A stretch of 64,000 nt of DNA from Mesorhizobium zhangyense (GCF_011045115.1 NZ_JAAKZG010000005.1:310001-374000), one strand, 5' to 3'; positions 14,563 to 23,777 are shown, numbered from the stretch's first letter. The notes: generated by a model not told the origin, from the sequence alone. Program-made: numbers and translations.

Positions 14563-16767
14563 CTACGCCGACAGGTTCTTGATCAGCGGCAGCTTGCGGA
14601 TGGTCTTGCCGGTGGCTGCCCGCAGCGCATTACCGACGGCCGGGCCGATCGGCGGCACGCCGGGTTCGCCGACGCCCGTCGGCGGCTCGGTCGAGGGTAC
14701 GATATGCACCTCGATGCGCGGCATCTGGTCGATGCGCAGCGGCGTGTAGGTGTCGTAGTTCTCCTGGTCGACGACGCCACCCGTCAGCGTCAGCTCTTCC
14801 TGCAGGATCGCGCCGAGCCCGAAGCCGATGCCGCCTTCCATCTGGGCGCGGATCTGGTCCGGGTTGATCGCGGTGCCGCAATCGACGGCGCAGACGACGC
14901 GGTCGACGGTGAAGTCGCTGCCGCCCTTGTAGGTGATCTCCACCACTTCGGCGACGAAGGTCGAGAAGCTTTCATGCAGCGCCACGCCACGGAAGCGGCC
15001 TTCCGGCAGCGGCTTGTCCCATTCGGCCTTCTCGGCGGCCAGCTTCAGCACGGCGGCATGGCGCGGATGGTTTTCCAGCATCGACAGGCGGAACTCGACC
15101 GGGTCGCGGTTGGCAGCGGCGGCGAGTTCGTCGATGAAGGTTTCCATGACATAGGCGGTGTGGGTCGAGCCGACCGAACGCCACCACAGCACCGGGATAT
15201 TCACGTCGCTCGTCGTCAACTCGATCTTCATGTTCGGGATCGCGTAGGGCAGGTTCGATGCGCCCTCGACCGAGGTCGGGTCGATGCCGTCCTTCATCAT
15301 TGCCGCAAACGGCGAACCGTTCATGATCGACTGGCCGACGATGTGGTCCTGCAGGGCGACGATCTTGCCGTCCTTGTCGAGCCCGGCCTTGATGGCGTGG
15401 ACATAGGCCGGACGGTAGCGTCCGCCGCGCATGTCGTTTTCGCGCGTCCACTGCACCTTTACCGGCTTGCCGGGGCCGAGCGCCTTCGCGGTTGCGACCG
15501 CCTCAACGATCAGGTCGGCATCGGCGACCGCGCGGCGGCCGAAGCTGCCGCCGGTCTTCATCACATGCAGCTTCACCTTGTCCGGCGTCGTGCCGCCGAC
15601 CTGGGCTGCTGCCGCCTGATAGATGTCGGGCATCTGGTGGCCGCCCCAGACGTCGATGGTGCCGTCCTCATTGACGCGGGCGACCGCGTTGAGCGGCTCG
15701 ATCGAAGCGTGGACGAGATAGGGGAACTCGTAATGCCCCTCGACCACCTTGGCGGCACTTGCCAGTGCGCCCGCCGCATCGCCGTCATTGCGGGCGGTGG
15801 CTGCTCCGGGGCCGTCGGCTGCCTTGTTGTACTCGGCCATGATCTCGGCGGTGCCGCGGTTCTCGGCCTTCGCCTCGTTCCACTTCACCTCGACCAGATC
15901 GCGGCCCTTCATCGCGGTCCACATGTTGGTGCCGACCACGGCGATGCCGCGCGGCGTCTGCACCACATCGACAATGCCGTCGAGCGCCTTGGCCTTGGCG
16001 GCATCAAAACTCTCGACCTCGGCGCCGAATTTCGGCGGATGGATCATCACGGCCGTCACCAGCCCATCCATCTTCAGGTCGATCGTGTAAGTCTGGGTGC
16101 CGTTGGTCTTGCCGTGCGAATCGTAGCGCTTGAGGCTGTCCGAGCCGATCTGGGTCCATTTTTCACGCGGCTTCAGTTCGACGACTTCGGGGACCGGCAA
16201 GGCAGCTGCCGCCTGCGCCAGTTCACCGAAGCTGGCGCGCTTGTCGGTGCCATGCGAGACGACACCGCCGGCGACGGTAATTTCACCCGCCGGCACGTTC
16301 CAGGTCTTGGCGGCGGCAGCCACCAGCATGGTCCGCGCCGCAGCGCCCGCCTTGCGGTAGCGTTCCCATGACGAAGTCATGGAGGTGGAGCCGCCGGTGC
16401 CCTGCATGGCCCCGCCCCAGGCGAGGTTACCGTAGAGCGCGGTGTTGCCGGCGCCGCCGATGACATCGACCTGCGCCCAGTCACCGTCGAGTTCTTCCAT
16501 CACCAGCGTGGCGATGCCGAAATAGGAGCCTTGCCCCATCTCGAACTGCGAGGAATGGATGATGATCTTGTTGTCGGGCGTGACCTCGACATAGGCCTGG
16601 AACGGATTGGCCGCTGCAGCGGCGGGTGCCGATTGCGCGAGTGCCGGCTCAGTGGCGAGCAGCCGGTAGCCGACGGCGAGACCGGCAGCTGCCGCCGTGC
16701 CGATGAGGAACTGGCGGCGCGTCGTCTGAACGGCTTCTTTCTTCATACGAAATTGCAACATGGTCAT
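14563..16767 (-). CDS. iorB: Isoquinoline 1-oxidoreductase-like molybdopterin subunit (IorB)
   Basis: The 734-residue subunit begins with a twin-arginine signal, [15 protein letters not shown] (about residues 15-29), so it is folded and exported with its cofactor. It shows the xanthine-dehydrogenase-family molybdopterin motifs, including [50 protein letters not shown] and [16 protein letters not shown], and the likely catalytic Glu at [14 protein letters not shown]. Substrate is probably an N-heterocycle or aldehyde. ATG 16767 overlaps the stop of the iron-sulfur subunit as ATGA. No FAD-subunit gene is present, as usual for the two-subunit Ior type. Confidence 0.92.
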   Translation of the reverse strand: MTMLQFRMKKEAVQTTRRQFLIGTAAAAGLAVGYRLLATEPALAQSAPAAAAANPFQAYVEVTPDNKIIIHSSQFEMGQGSYFGIATLVMEELDGDWAQVDVIGGAGNTALYGNLAWGGAMQGTGGSTSMTSSWERYRKAGAAARTMLVAAAAKTWNVPAGEITVAGGVVSHGTDKRASFGELAQAAAALPVPEVVELKPREKWTQIGSDSLKRYDSHGKTNGTQTYTIDLKMDGLVTAVMIHPPKFGAEVESFDAAKAKALDGIVDVVQTPRGIAVVGTNMWTAMKGRDLVEVKWNEAKAENRGTAEIMAEYNKAADGPGAATARNDGDAAGALASAAKVVEGHYEFPYLVHASIEPLNAVARVNEDGTIDVWGGHQMPDIYQAAAAQVGGTTPDKVKLHVMKTGGSFGRRAVADADLIVEAVATAKALGPGKPVKVQWTRENDMRGGRYRPAYVHAIKAGLDKDGKIVALQDHIVGQSIMNGSPFAAMMKDGIDPTSVEGASNLPYAIPNMKIELTTSDVNIPVLWWRSVGSTHTAYVMETFIDELAAAANRDPVEFRLSMLENHPRHAAVLKLAAEKAEWDKPLPEGRFRGVALHESFSTFVAEVVEITYKGGSDFTVDRVVCAVDCGTAINPDQIRAQMEGGIGFGLGAILQEELTLTGGVVDQENYDTYTPLRIDQMPRIEVHIVPSTEPPTGVGEPGVPPIGPAVGNALRAATGKTIRKLPLIKNLSA

Positions 16768-17222
16768 GCCTCCAGCCGGTGCGCGGCTTCGTGGATCGCG
16801 GCGCGGATGCGGTGATAGGTGGCGCAGCGGCAGAGATTGCCGCTCATCGCCGAATCGATGTCGTCGTCGGTGGGTTTCGGCGTCTCGGCCAGAAGGGCGG
16901 TTGCCGACATGATCTGGCCGGACTGGCAGTAGCCGCATTGCGGCACGTCCATCTCGGCCCACACGGCCTGCACCGTCTCGCCGACCTTGCCGGACACGCC
17001 TTCGATCGTGGTGATCGAGGCGCCTTCGATGTCGCTGACGCTGGTCTGACACGAGCGCGTCGCGGTGCCGTCGATATGGACCGTGCAGGCGCCGCATTGG
17101 GCCATGCCGCAGCCGAATTTCGTTCCCGTCAGCCCGATGACGTCGCGGAGCGCCCAGAGCAGAGGCATGTCCGGATCGACGTCGAGCGTTTTGGCTTCAC
17201 CATTGAGTGTGAAAGCGACCAT
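16764..17222 (-). CDS. iorA: Isoquinoline 1-oxidoreductase-like [2Fe-2S] subunit (IorA)
   Basis: The 152-residue protein has both clusters of this family. The plant-type ferredoxin site is at C38-GMAQ-C43-GA-C46 with C58 further on ([17 protein letters not shown] ... RSCQT). The second, helical [2Fe-2S] domain uses [10 protein letters not shown] and [15 protein letters not shown]. It passes electrons from the molybdopterin site of IorB. Only a few bases separate the genes and the stop lies inside the iorB ATG, so they are translated as a unit. Confidence 0.93.
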   Translation of the reverse strand: MVAFTLNGEAKTLDVDPDMPLLWALRDVIGLTGTKFGCGMAQCGACTVHIDGTATRSCQTSVSDIEGASITTIEGVSGKVGETVQAVWAEMDVPQCGYCQSGQIMSATALLAETPKPTDDDIDSAMSGNLCRCATYHRIRAAIHEAAHRLEA

Positions 17223-17425
17223 GGCTTGCTCTCCTTATGTTTGAGCTGGCTATCGCGTAGCATTTTCGCCGGTGGGGAACCGGCGTTATTCGAATTGGGT
17301 TGCAACGCCCAACTTATGGCCACGCCGTCACGCCAACAAGCGTTCACGTGCCCAATCGCGAGATCGTGAAGCGAGGCGTCAAAGAACACGGAAAATGTGA
17401 TCGGCGCCGGCGGGCTCGTGGCGCG

Positions 17426-18025
17426 CTACTGCCCGTTCACCAGCCGCAGGATGAGCTGGTGGACATTGCCGCCATCGCTCATTTCGACGCGGTCGAAATC
17501 GCGGCTGTGCTGGCGTTGCGCCTGCGAAGCGGCCGCCAGCAGCTTCGTCAGCTCGACCCTGATCTTCTTGCAGCCAGGGTCCTTTGGTGCGGAAAAACCG
17601 ACGCTGAAGGCGACGATCTCCGTCACCATGTCCTTGATGCGCTGGCCATGCACCAGCTCGTGCCTGCGCAGGCCCTCGGCGAAGACGTCCCAGTGCTCCT
17701 TCATGGGGCTTGAGAGCTTTGCGGCCGGTTTGGGCAATGTGTAGGTGATCACGAGGTTTGGCTGCGCCGATGCCAGCATGCAGCTGCCGTCGCTTTGCGG
17801 ACGGTAATCCCTGCGCCAGGTCAGCTTGAAATTGGTGAGGGCAATGGTGCGCCCGACGCTGACCTTGGGTCCGTTCAGGCCGATGGATTCATAAAGCTCG
17901 GGCCCGGTTTTGCCCGTGACGCCATAGGTCTGCACCTTTTCGACCGCCTTCCAGTCGGCGCGGGCAAGGGTCGGCAATGCGGCGAGGCCTGCTGCCAGCA
18001 AGCAAAAACGGAAAGCTGTCGTCAC
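17426..18025 (-). CDS. DUF922 family secreted Zn-dependent protease-like protein
   Basis: The 199-residue protein has a signal peptide (LCLLAAGLAALPTLARA-like, cut near residue 23). It then has the DUF922 layout: TYGVTGKTGPELYESIGLNGP near the start, WRRDYRP in the middle and RRHELVHGQRIKDM, an HExxH-like site read as HELVH, in the C-terminal half. The motif suggests zinc and peptidase activity, not demonstrated for this copy. About 200 bases with no gene separate it from iorA. Confidence 0.85.
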   Translation of the reverse strand: MTTAFRFCLLAAGLAALPTLARADWKAVEKVQTYGVTGKTGPELYESIGLNGPKVSVGRTIALTNFKLTWRRDYRPQSDGSCMLASAQPNLVITYTLPKPAAKLSSPMKEHWDVFAEGLRRHELVHGQRIKDMVTEIVAFSVGFSAPKDPGCKKIRVELTKLLAAASQAQRQHSRDFDRVEMSDGGNVHQLILRLVNGQ

Positions 18026-18148
18026 GCGAATCCCCGCAGTCGAACTTCATTGCGCGACATGCTCTAACATATAGGGAATTGGGGAACAGCCTGATTTCCG
18101 GACCCGCAAGGTCGCGGTGACAGCGCCGGCCGGCCGAGACGGAAGAGA

Positions 18149-18409
18149 CTATCTGAGATCGGCGGATGTCAATATGTGCCGGTTCTTGCGATCGCGGGCA
18201 TAGGCCTTCTGGGCGGCCTCGTAAACGGAAGTGCGGGCCTCGTCGAAAGCCGCAAGAAGCTCGCTTTCGGTGGCCGCTGCCGCCGGCGGGAAAAATGCGC
18301 CTGCTTCCATGAAGAAGGCAATCTCGGCCATGCCGTCATAGCCGCTGAAGCGGATGCGCCGGGCGGTGTCGTCATAGCTCCGGCTGCGGTTGGGAAATTG
18401 CAATGCCAT
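18149..18409 (-). CDS. DUF1488 small protein
   Basis: The 86-residue protein opens MALQFPNRSRSYDDTARRIRFSGYDGMAEIAFFMEAGAF and has the length and pattern of DUF1488 (YjhX-like neighbours in many proteobacteria). The region is a compact acidic and aromatic domain of unknown function. It is the most downstream of five consecutive tiny minus-strand genes. The gap to the next upstream one is 11 bases, so they are probably co-transcribed. Confidence 0.8.
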   Translation of the reverse strand: MALQFPNRSRSYDDTARRIRFSGYDGMAEIAFFMEAGAFFPPAAAATESELLAAFDEARTSVYEAAQKAYARDRKNRHILTSADLR

Positions 18410-18420
18410 GGCAATGGACC

Positions 18421-18627
18421 CTAAAGTAATCGGCTGTTCTCAACGAGCTGCCGCATGCGCCGCAGCGTGCCGTCGCTGTCGGCTCTCTTGCGTCTGGCTG
18501 CCGCGTCCTTTTCGTAACGCTTCCACTGCTCGGCCGACATTCTCTGTCCCGGCTCCGGCAGTTTCGTCAGAAACCTCGTTTTCATGACGGGCATCTTCAC
18601 GACAGGTATCGCGTTCACATCGGGCAT
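18421..18627 (-). CDS. Hypothetical protein, 68 residues
   Basis: MPDVNAIPVVKMPVMKTRFL begins the protein, and LTKLPEPGQRMSAEQWKRYEKDAAARRKR forms a charged helical middle. There is no cysteine and no membrane segment. It has no family I recognise. A weak AAAGA precedes ATG 18627. Codon use is typical of the surrounding chromosome, and it fits tightly between the DUF1488 gene and a 45-residue gene on the same strand, which is the main support for it being real. Confidence 0.6.
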   Translation of the reverse strand: MPDVNAIPVVKMPVMKTRFLTKLPEPGQRMSAEQWKRYEKDAAARRKRADSDGTLRRMRQLVENSRLL

Positions 18628-18682
18628 CGTTGTCTTTCTTTCGTTAAGGCGCAGCAGTCGAAGGGATCGGCTTCCGCGACGC

Positions 18683-18820
18683 TCACATCTTGTGCGGCTT
18701 GCGCATGAGATCGCTGGTGGCAGCCTTGACCTGTGAGCCGGACGACGTTTCCACCTTCGCCGTCACTTTTTCCTTCTTGGGCTTCCTGGATTCACGATTA
18801 CTGCGTTGCTGTTTCGCCAT
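18683..18820 (-). CDS. Tiny Lys-rich protein, 45 residues
   Basis: ATG 18820 is preceded by AAAGGAGATATTCGCC, a strong ribosome site with GGAGA 10 bases upstream. The frame gives MAKQQRSNRESRKPKKEKV, then VETSSGSQVKAATSDLMRKPHKM and a TGA. It is strongly basic at the front, like small nucleic-acid-associated or disordered proteins. No family is recognised. It lies within the five-gene run 18149-19276. Confidence 0.65.
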   Translation of the reverse strand: MAKQQRSNRESRKPKKEKVTAKVETSSGSQVKAATSDLMRKPHKM

Positions 18821-18835
18821 GGCGAATATCTCCTT

Positions 18836-19063
18836 TCACTGCACGGGCTCCTGTGAAACCGGATTGGCCTCGCATGCCTCGATGCTGTCTTCCGTCGTCA
18901 CGCGCTCGTAACGCTCTTCGTCGTTGCGGATGCGGTATTGAGGCGAATTGTTTCTTTCCGGCAGAGTGCCGGTAATGCGGTAGACCTCCGCCGTCGTCGG
19001 TGACAGGCCAAGCCCACCTTTGAGGCGAACCAGCTGGTCGATGACGAAACGATGGTTAGACAT
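18836..19063 (-). CDS. Hypothetical KOW-like small protein, 75 residues
   Basis: The sequence HRFVIDQLVRLKGGLGLSPT, then TAEVYRITGTLPERNNSPQYRIRNDEERYERVTTEDSIE, reads like a small SH3-type beta barrel of the KOW/YodC sort: 'properties of a fluid binding surface, then VxxTLPxxxxxPQYRIRxxxE'. That is my structural impression, not a database match. AAGGAC precedes ATG 19063. It is in the five-gene run with the basic 45-residue protein 15 bases downstream. Confidence 0.65.
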   Translation of the reverse strand: MSNHRFVIDQLVRLKGGLGLSPTTAEVYRITGTLPERNNSPQYRIRNDEERYERVTTEDSIEACEANPVSQEPVQ

Positions 19064-19114
19064 GTCCTTGCCCGTTCTTTGTCAGCCGCATGCCAAGCGC
19101 ATGCGGGGTAGCGA

Positions 19115-19276
19115 TCAGGCTTGTTCCTCGTCCTGGCGCAATGCAGCGTCGAATTCACCGGAATCGATCTGCGGCAAGCGGCTCGAGCGACCGGCAGAGG
19201 ATATCGCCGGCTGACCCCGCAGCGCGAAAGGCGCCGAGAAGTGCACGATTGAATGCCTGGTGCGTGTCGAGGCCAT
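19115..19276 (-). CDS. Hypothetical small protein, possibly truncated
   Basis: ATG 19276, with GAGGGCAGACC in front, gives 53 residues. The start RTRHSIVHFSAPFALRG has the feel of a small conserved Rhizobiales family with the pattern VxFxxPFxLxG followed by PAGxYxVxTDEE. After that point the typical second half is missing and only a DEE-like end (RQDEEQA) remains. It may be a divergent or truncated member, or chance. Gene call is weak. Confidence 0.35.
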   Translation of the reverse strand: MASTRTRHSIVHFSAPFALRGQPAISSAGRSSRLPQIDSGEFDAALRQDEEQA

Positions 19277-20009
19277 TGGTCTGCCCTCGCAAAGAAAAAC
19301 CCGCGCAGCGATCGTTATCGCCGGCTTATATCTATCGGAAATCTGGAAGAGATTGGCGCGCCGAAAATCTTTGCGCCCGCAAAAGCCAAACCTGGCCCAA
19401 AAAATCGATGTAATTTTCTTAGTTGTCAATTGAGGTTTAATTGCGGCTTTACATGTTTAAATTTGATTTCGACTTTTTTGGAGTTAAAAATATTTATGAG
19501 TTTCCCATGAGTATTTGACGAGAATATAGGAAAACGAACTTTTCGCAGGGTGGAAAAGTTTCATGCCTTTCGGCGCGGTTTTCGTTGTTTTTTAGCTGCG
19601 GCTGCGAGCCATCCCTTTGAAAATGTTCGAGGTTCTTTCGGGCGTTTCTGCCGGTTGGAAAGATCTTTTTCCCCACCCCAAACGCTACCCGCATAATCTC
19701 GGCGTCGCCCTCACGGGAACGCGGGTCATGAACCGGATGAGCGTGGAGGGGACGGCGTCCGGGCTGGTGGCACTACGGTGGTGCTGCTGGGTGATGAACC
19801 CCTAAGCCCGGGTCTTAGCTACGGCTGGCCACGCGAATGTGGAGGCGACTGAGCGGGACAAGAGCGTCGGCGGGCGCATGGCAAGCGTCACATAAACATA
19901 AAAAGACAGGCGCAAGCCATGCGTCCGCTTTCCCACTTCATCCCGGCCTCGTTCGAGGCGCGGGCCTGTTCACCATGCCCGGAGTTTCCCCAACGGAGGA
20001 TTTTTTCGC
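19277..20009. other. Gene-free, partly AT-rich region
   Basis: No convincing gene is present in 733 bases. The part at about 19390-19570 is much more AT-rich than the rest, with T-runs, ATTTAAA-like words and no long open frame, so it could hold promoters or a silenced or acquired segment. A small ORF at 19620-19805 lacks a ribosome site and conservation cues. At 19874-19930 CGCATGGC and GCCATGCG form an inverted repeat around an A-rich loop, 90 bases before the next gene. Confidence 0.6.
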
Positions 20010-20324
20010 ATGACCGAATTTCCTAACATGCACCGCCGCGCCGCGCGCAAGAGAGCCGAGCCTCGTCCAGCCGTCATGATCGACGGCAAGCCTGCGCCGA
20101 AACCGCTGTCCGATGGGCTGGTGCTTGCCTGGAGCATCGCTGCTTCGCTGGAGGGTGCGCATTTCCGTTGCCAGCGGCGCGAGTGCCGCATCGCCGGGCG
20201 CTGCTGCTCGGCTTCGGGGGTGAGCAAGGCTACGCTGTGCGACGTGCCCTTGCCGGAGAGTGCGGAGAAACTGGTGGTCGGCATGATCCTGTTCGCGCAT
20301 AGGCTGGCGAGCGGGAAGCGGTGA
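20010..20324 (+). CDS. Conserved hypothetical Cys-rich small protein
   Basis: The 104-residue protein has a basic N-terminus, then a segment FRCQRRECRIAGRCCSA (about residues 53-69) with four cysteines in a C-x4-C-x5-CC arrangement that might bind a metal. A hydrophobic end follows. No family is named with certainty. AACGGAGGA precedes the ATG. It is followed by a C-family repeat and the convergent quinone oxidoreductase. Confidence 0.65.
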   Translation: MTEFPNMHRRAARKRAEPRPAVMIDGKPAPKPLSDGLVLAWSIAASLEGAHFRCQRRECRIAGRCCSASGVSKATLCDVPLPESAEKLVVGMILFAHRLASGKR

Positions 20325-20336
20325 GGAGCGCCGGCG

Positions 20337-20480
20337 TCTTCTCCCCCCTCGAGGGGGAGATGGCGCAAAGCGCCAGAGGGGGTCGTTCATGCAGCACTCG
20401 GCGCAAAAGGAACGTCGAGCACTGCCGCAGCGACCCCACCCGACGGCTTCGCCGCCACCCTCCCCTCAAGGGGGAGGGAA
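20337..20480. repeat. Palindromic repeat family C, copy C1
   Basis: The stretch is a compound of GC-rich hairpins: CTCCCCCCTCGAGGGGGAG (20341-20359), TGGCGCAAAGCGCCA (20361-20375), and the right-end hairpins CCGACGGCTTCGCCG and CCCTCCCCTCAAGGGGGAGG. GGGGGTCG and CGACCCC form an outer inner-arm pair around 20390 and 20430. It occupies the whole junction between two convergent stops. A related hairpin appears at 39285. Confidence 0.75.
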
Positions 20481-20488
20481 ACGCCGCG

Positions 20489-21499
20489 TTACCCCACATC
20501 CAGCACAATCTTGCCGATATGCTCGCCTTCCTCCATGCGCTCATGGGCGCGCCAGGCGTCGGTCAGGGGGAAGATCATGTCCATCACCGGGGCGACGCGG
20601 CGGCTGGCGAGAAGCGGCCAGACCTGCGCTTCCAGGCCGGCGGCGATCTGCGCCTTCACTTCGATCGGGCGGGGCCGCATGGTCGAGCCGGTATGGGTGA
20701 GCCGCTTGACCATCAGCTTGGAAAAGTCGGCGCTCGCCACCGCGCCGCCCTGCGTGGCGATCTGGACGATGCGGCCTTCGACGGCGGCTGCACTGTAGTT
20801 GCGGGCGACATAATCGCCGCCGACCATGTCGAGGATGACGTTGGCGCCGCGCCCCTCGGTCGCTTCCTTGACCGCTTCAACGAAATCCTCCTCGCGGTAG
20901 TTCACGGCGCGGTCGGCGCCGAGCTTCAGGCAGGCTTCGCATTTCTCGGCGCTGCCGGCTGTGGTGATGACATAGGCGCCGAAGGCCGAGGCAAGCTGGA
21001 TCGCTGTAGTGCCGATGCCCGAGGAGCCACCATGGACCAGCAGCGTCTCGCCGGCCTTCAGCCCGCCGCGCTCGAACACATTGTGCCAAACGGTGAAGAA
21101 GGTTTCGGGCAGGGCGGCTGCTTCCGAGAAGGTGAAGCCGGCGGGCACAGGCAGCGTGTTGGTTTCGTGAACCTTGGCGTATTCGGCATAGCCGCCGCCG
21201 GGCGTCAGGGCGCAGACACGGTCACCGACGCGCCAGCGCGTCACGCCCTCGCCAAGGGCCGCCACTTCGCCCGCCACTTCGAGGCCGGGCAGGTCGGAGG
21301 CGCCGGGCGGCGGCGGATAGGCGCCCTTGCGCTGCTGCACGTCGGGCCGGTTGACGCCGGCAGCCTTGACGCGGATCAGGATTTCTCCCGCTTCCGGCTT
21401 GGGCACATCGCGCCTTTCGGCCTTCAGCACCAGCGGGCCGCCGGGCGTCGAGATCGCCACCGCCGTCATCTTGTCCGGAATTGCCGCCTTGTTCGCCAT
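20489..21499 (-). CDS. NAD(P)H-quinone oxidoreductase, MDR family
   Basis: The 336-residue protein is a zinc-independent medium-chain reductase of the PIG3/quinone-oxidoreductase type. It has the substrate-domain start GVNRPDVQQRKGAYPPPPG, the FETVW-like stretch LPETFFTVWHNVFERGG, and the Rossmann motif HGGSSGIGTTAIQLAS. ATG 21499 is preceded by GGGAGAC, better than the upstream ATG 21517. It probably reduces quinones or enones with NADPH. It is divergent from a DUF1192 gene. Confidence 0.93.
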   Translation of the reverse strand: MANKAAIPDKMTAVAISTPGGPLVLKAERRDVPKPEAGEILIRVKAAGVNRPDVQQRKGAYPPPPGASDLPGLEVAGEVAALGEGVTRWRVGDRVCALTPGGGYAEYAKVHETNTLPVPAGFTFSEAAALPETFFTVWHNVFERGGLKAGETLLVHGGSSGIGTTAIQLASAFGAYVITTAGSAEKCEACLKLGADRAVNYREEDFVEAVKEATEGRGANVILDMVGGDYVARNYSAAAVEGRIVQIATQGGAVASADFSKLMVKRLTHTGSTMRPRPIEVKAQIAAGLEAQVWPLLASRRVAPVMDMIFPLTDAWRAHERMEEGEHIGKIVLDVG

Positions 21500-21698
21500 T
21501 TTTGTCTCCCTTCCCACCGGTGTGGTGTCGGCCTACGTTCTTGCCCGTCCTTATGGAGCGTGTCGCCACGACAGGCAAATGCGCAAACCGTCGAACCGAG
21601 GCTTCCAATTCGTCACGGCTGCCCTAAGCTCTTGTTCCGACGTATGATCCTGCCCGAAGAAGTCGGGCTTTCGGATCAAGCAACAGGGAGATGCAATC

Positions 21699-21893
21699 AT
21701 GGCGATCTTCGAGGACGAGCCGAAAAAGCCGGCGAGCGCGCATGTGCTCGGGCAGGATCTTTCGCTGCTGTCGGTGTCGGACCTGTCGGAGCGAATCAGT
21801 CTGCTCCAGGCCGAGATAGTGCGGCTGGAGGCCGAGCTGAAGACGAAGGATGCCACCAAGAATGCAGCGGAGGCACTGTTTCGGCTGAAATAG
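21699..21893 (+). CDS. DUF1192 small coiled-coil protein
   Basis: The 64-residue protein MAIFEDEPKKPASAHVLGQDL continues with a heptad-like helix ISLLQAEIVRLEAELKTKDATKNAAE. This is the standard DUF1192 pattern of alphaproteobacteria. CAGGGAGATG gives a good ribosome site. Its role is unknown. It is usually found near the quinone oxidoreductase as here, with 200 bases of divergent promoter region. Confidence 0.88.
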   Translation: MAIFEDEPKKPASAHVLGQDLSLLSVSDLSERISLLQAEIVRLEAELKTKDATKNAAEALFRLK

Positions 21894-21974
21894 TCGAAAG
21901 ATGTCGTAAGCACGCCGTCGAAAAACCCGATTATCGGTATTTTCAGGTGGCGGAAAGCAAAGCCGGGGAGACGC

Positions 21975-23222
21975 ATGTTCGCAGCCTACAGACCGATCCT
22001 CTCGCTCCTGCGCGGCACGGCGTTTCTTCTGGCGGCATCGGGGCTTCACGGCCTGCTCCTCCCCTTGCGCGGGCAGGAAGAAGGGTTTTCCACCGCCGCC
22101 CTCGGCCTGATGGGCACGGCCTGGGCCGGCGGGTTCGTCGCCGGCTGCTTCTTTGCGCCGCGACTCGTTCGAAGGGCCGGGCATGTGCGGGCCTTCGGGG
22201 CGTTCGCCGCCTCGGGCGCGATCGTCGCACTGCTCACCGGGCTGATGATCGACGAGTATATCTGGATCCTGCTGCGCGCCTTCACCGGCTTCACCATGGC
22301 CGGCGCCTTCATGGTCATCGAAAGCTGGCTCAACGAGAAAGCCACCAACGAGAACCGCGGCACCGTCTTCGGTCTCTACATGATGGTCACCTATGCCTCG
22401 ATCATGGCCGGCCAGATGATCGTCGCCTTCGGCGACGTGAAATCGGCCTCGCTGTTCATGGTCGCCGGCATCTTTTTCTGCCTGTCGCTGATCCCGACCG
22501 CCGTCTCGACCGCCTCGACGCCGCAGCCCTTGCAGGATGTCTCGCTCGACCTGAAAGGGCTCTACGCCAACTCGCCGGTGTCCTGCGTCGGCTGTTTCCT
22601 CACCGGCGTCGCCAATGGCGCCTGGGGCACGCTGGGTGCGGTCTATGGCGCGCGAATCGGCATTTCGACACCCGAGATCGCGCTGATGATGAGCATTGTC
22701 GTGGTTGCGGGTGCTGCGATGCAGCTGCCGATGGGCCGCATTTCCGACAAGACCGACCGGCGTTTCGTGCTGGCGGCGGCGGGCTTCGCGTGTGCGATCG
22801 TCGGCGTGCTGATTTTCCTGACCGGGCCACGCTCAGGCGTATTGGTCATCACCATGACGGCTGCCTACGGCGCTTTCGCCTACACGCTCTATTCGTTGGC
22901 GGTGGCGCATGCCAACGACCACGCCAAGCCGGAGGATTTCGTCAAGGTGTCGGGCGGCCTGCTGCTGCTCTACGGCTTCGGCACGATGATCGGCCCGATC
23001 ATCGGTGCCGCTTTGATGGGCTATCTCACCCCGGAGAGCCTGTTCCTGGCCACAGCGCTCGCGCATTTCTCGCTCGCCGGCTACACGTTGCTGCGCATCA
23101 GCCGCCGCGCGCCGGTGCCGGTGGAAGATCGCGAGGCCTTCAAGACGCTGCCGTCCGAGCGCGGCGTGACCCCGGAAGCCGGCAGGCTCGATCCGCGCAC
23201 GCCGCCGGAACCGGCAGAATAA
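21975..23222 (+). CDS. MFS transporter (YcaD-like)
   Basis: The 415-residue protein has 12 predicted membrane helices. The loop after helix 2 reads FFAPRLVRRAGHVRAFG, the MFS signature-like segment, and ESWLNEKATNENRGTVFGLYM is the helix 4-5 region typical of the YcaD/CynX-like group. Substrate unknown. The last 40 residues are a cytoplasmic tail. The ATG at 21975 follows GGGGAGACGC. The DUF1192 gene is 80 bases upstream and could be in the same transcript. Confidence 0.88.
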   Translation: MFAAYRPILSLLRGTAFLLAASGLHGLLLPLRGQEEGFSTAALGLMGTAWAGGFVAGCFFAPRLVRRAGHVRAFGAFAASGAIVALLTGLMIDEYIWILLRAFTGFTMAGAFMVIESWLNEKATNENRGTVFGLYMMVTYASIMAGQMIVAFGDVKSASLFMVAGIFFCLSLIPTAVSTASTPQPLQDVSLDLKGLYANSPVSCVGCFLTGVANGAWGTLGAVYGARIGISTPEIALMMSIVVVAGAAMQLPMGRISDKTDRRFVLAAAGFACAIVGVLIFLTGPRSGVLVITMTAAYGAFAYTLYSLAVAHANDHAKPEDFVKVSGGLLLLYGFGTMIGPIIGAALMGYLTPESLFLATALAHFSLAGYTLLRISRRAPVPVEDREAFKTLPSERGVTPEAGRLDPRTPPEPAE

Positions 23223-23265
23223 CAAGGCAGTTGAGATTGGCGGCGGATTACCGCACAAATAGGGA

Positions 23266-23529
23266 ATGATCCTTTCCGATGCGTTCCTGGCCATTGCGGA
23301 TCCCAACCGGCGTCACCTCCTGGAGGAGTTGCGGCGCGGCCCCAAGACGGTCGGCGAACTGGCGTCCGGATTACCCGTCTCCCGCCCCGCCGTATCGCAG
23401 CATCTGAAAGTCCTGCTCGACGCCGGCCTGGTCAATGCAACGGCCGAAGGCACCAGGCGGGTCTATGCCGTCAGCGCCGGCGGCTTTTTGCAGCTAAACG
23501 TCTGGCTCGATCAGTTCTGGGAAGCCTGA
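23266..23529 (+). CDS. ArsR family regulator (short)
   Basis: Only 87 residues: FLAIADPNRRHLLEELRRGPKTVGELASGLPVSRPAVSQHLKVLLDAGLVNATAEGTRRVYAVSA is a complete winged helix, and the end QLNVWLDQFWEA is the dimer helix of AHSA1-associated ArsR proteins. However, no AHSA1 gene follows, so it appears to be an orphan regulator. No good ribosome site is visible before the ATG at 23266. GTG/ATG alternatives do not help. Confidence 0.85.
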   Translation: MILSDAFLAIADPNRRHLLEELRRGPKTVGELASGLPVSRPAVSQHLKVLLDAGLVNATAEGTRRVYAVSAGGFLQLNVWLDQFWEA

Positions 23530-23646
23530 CGAGCGGTGTCGTCGCTTCGGCCTGTGAATGGCGGGTTGTGAATAGCGGGGAAATCTCGACCTGAATCAGG
23601 ATCGGTCCGAAGGCGTGAAGCGTCTTTCGGAGGCTCCAAACAAACA

Positions 23647-23682
23647 GAGCGGCCATGCTCCATCTGGTCGCAGGCCGCTCTG
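23647..23682. terminator. Hairpin, possible terminator
   Basis: AGAGCGGCC and GGCCGCTCT form a 9-pair stem with a 18-base loop in the 248-base gap between the ArsR gene and the minus-strand DUF465 gene. No T-run follows closely on the plus strand (the seven A residues begin 16 bases later). It is a candidate transcript end, nothing more. Confidence 0.4.
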
Positions 23683-23777
23683 GATTTCTGGCAGGGATAA
23701 AAAAACCTACTGACCCGGCGGCTAACCGCACCGCCGGCGGAAGAACGCGCAGAGCGCGCGTCTATGCAAAACTGATT

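Noticed and set aside
14458-16371. 637-residue plus-strand open frame
   Set aside because: Antisense of iorB; starts in repeat A1. The real gene has clear molybdopterin motifs.
19617-19805. 62-residue plus-strand frame
   Set aside because: No ribosome site, odd Trp/Cys-rich end, no family; kept only as part of a gene-free region.
20321-23269. 982-residue plus-strand open frame
   Set aside because: It runs antisense to the quinone oxidoreductase and in a wrong frame through the MFS gene and repeat C1. It has low-complexity, Arg-rich content with no domain. A result of high GC.
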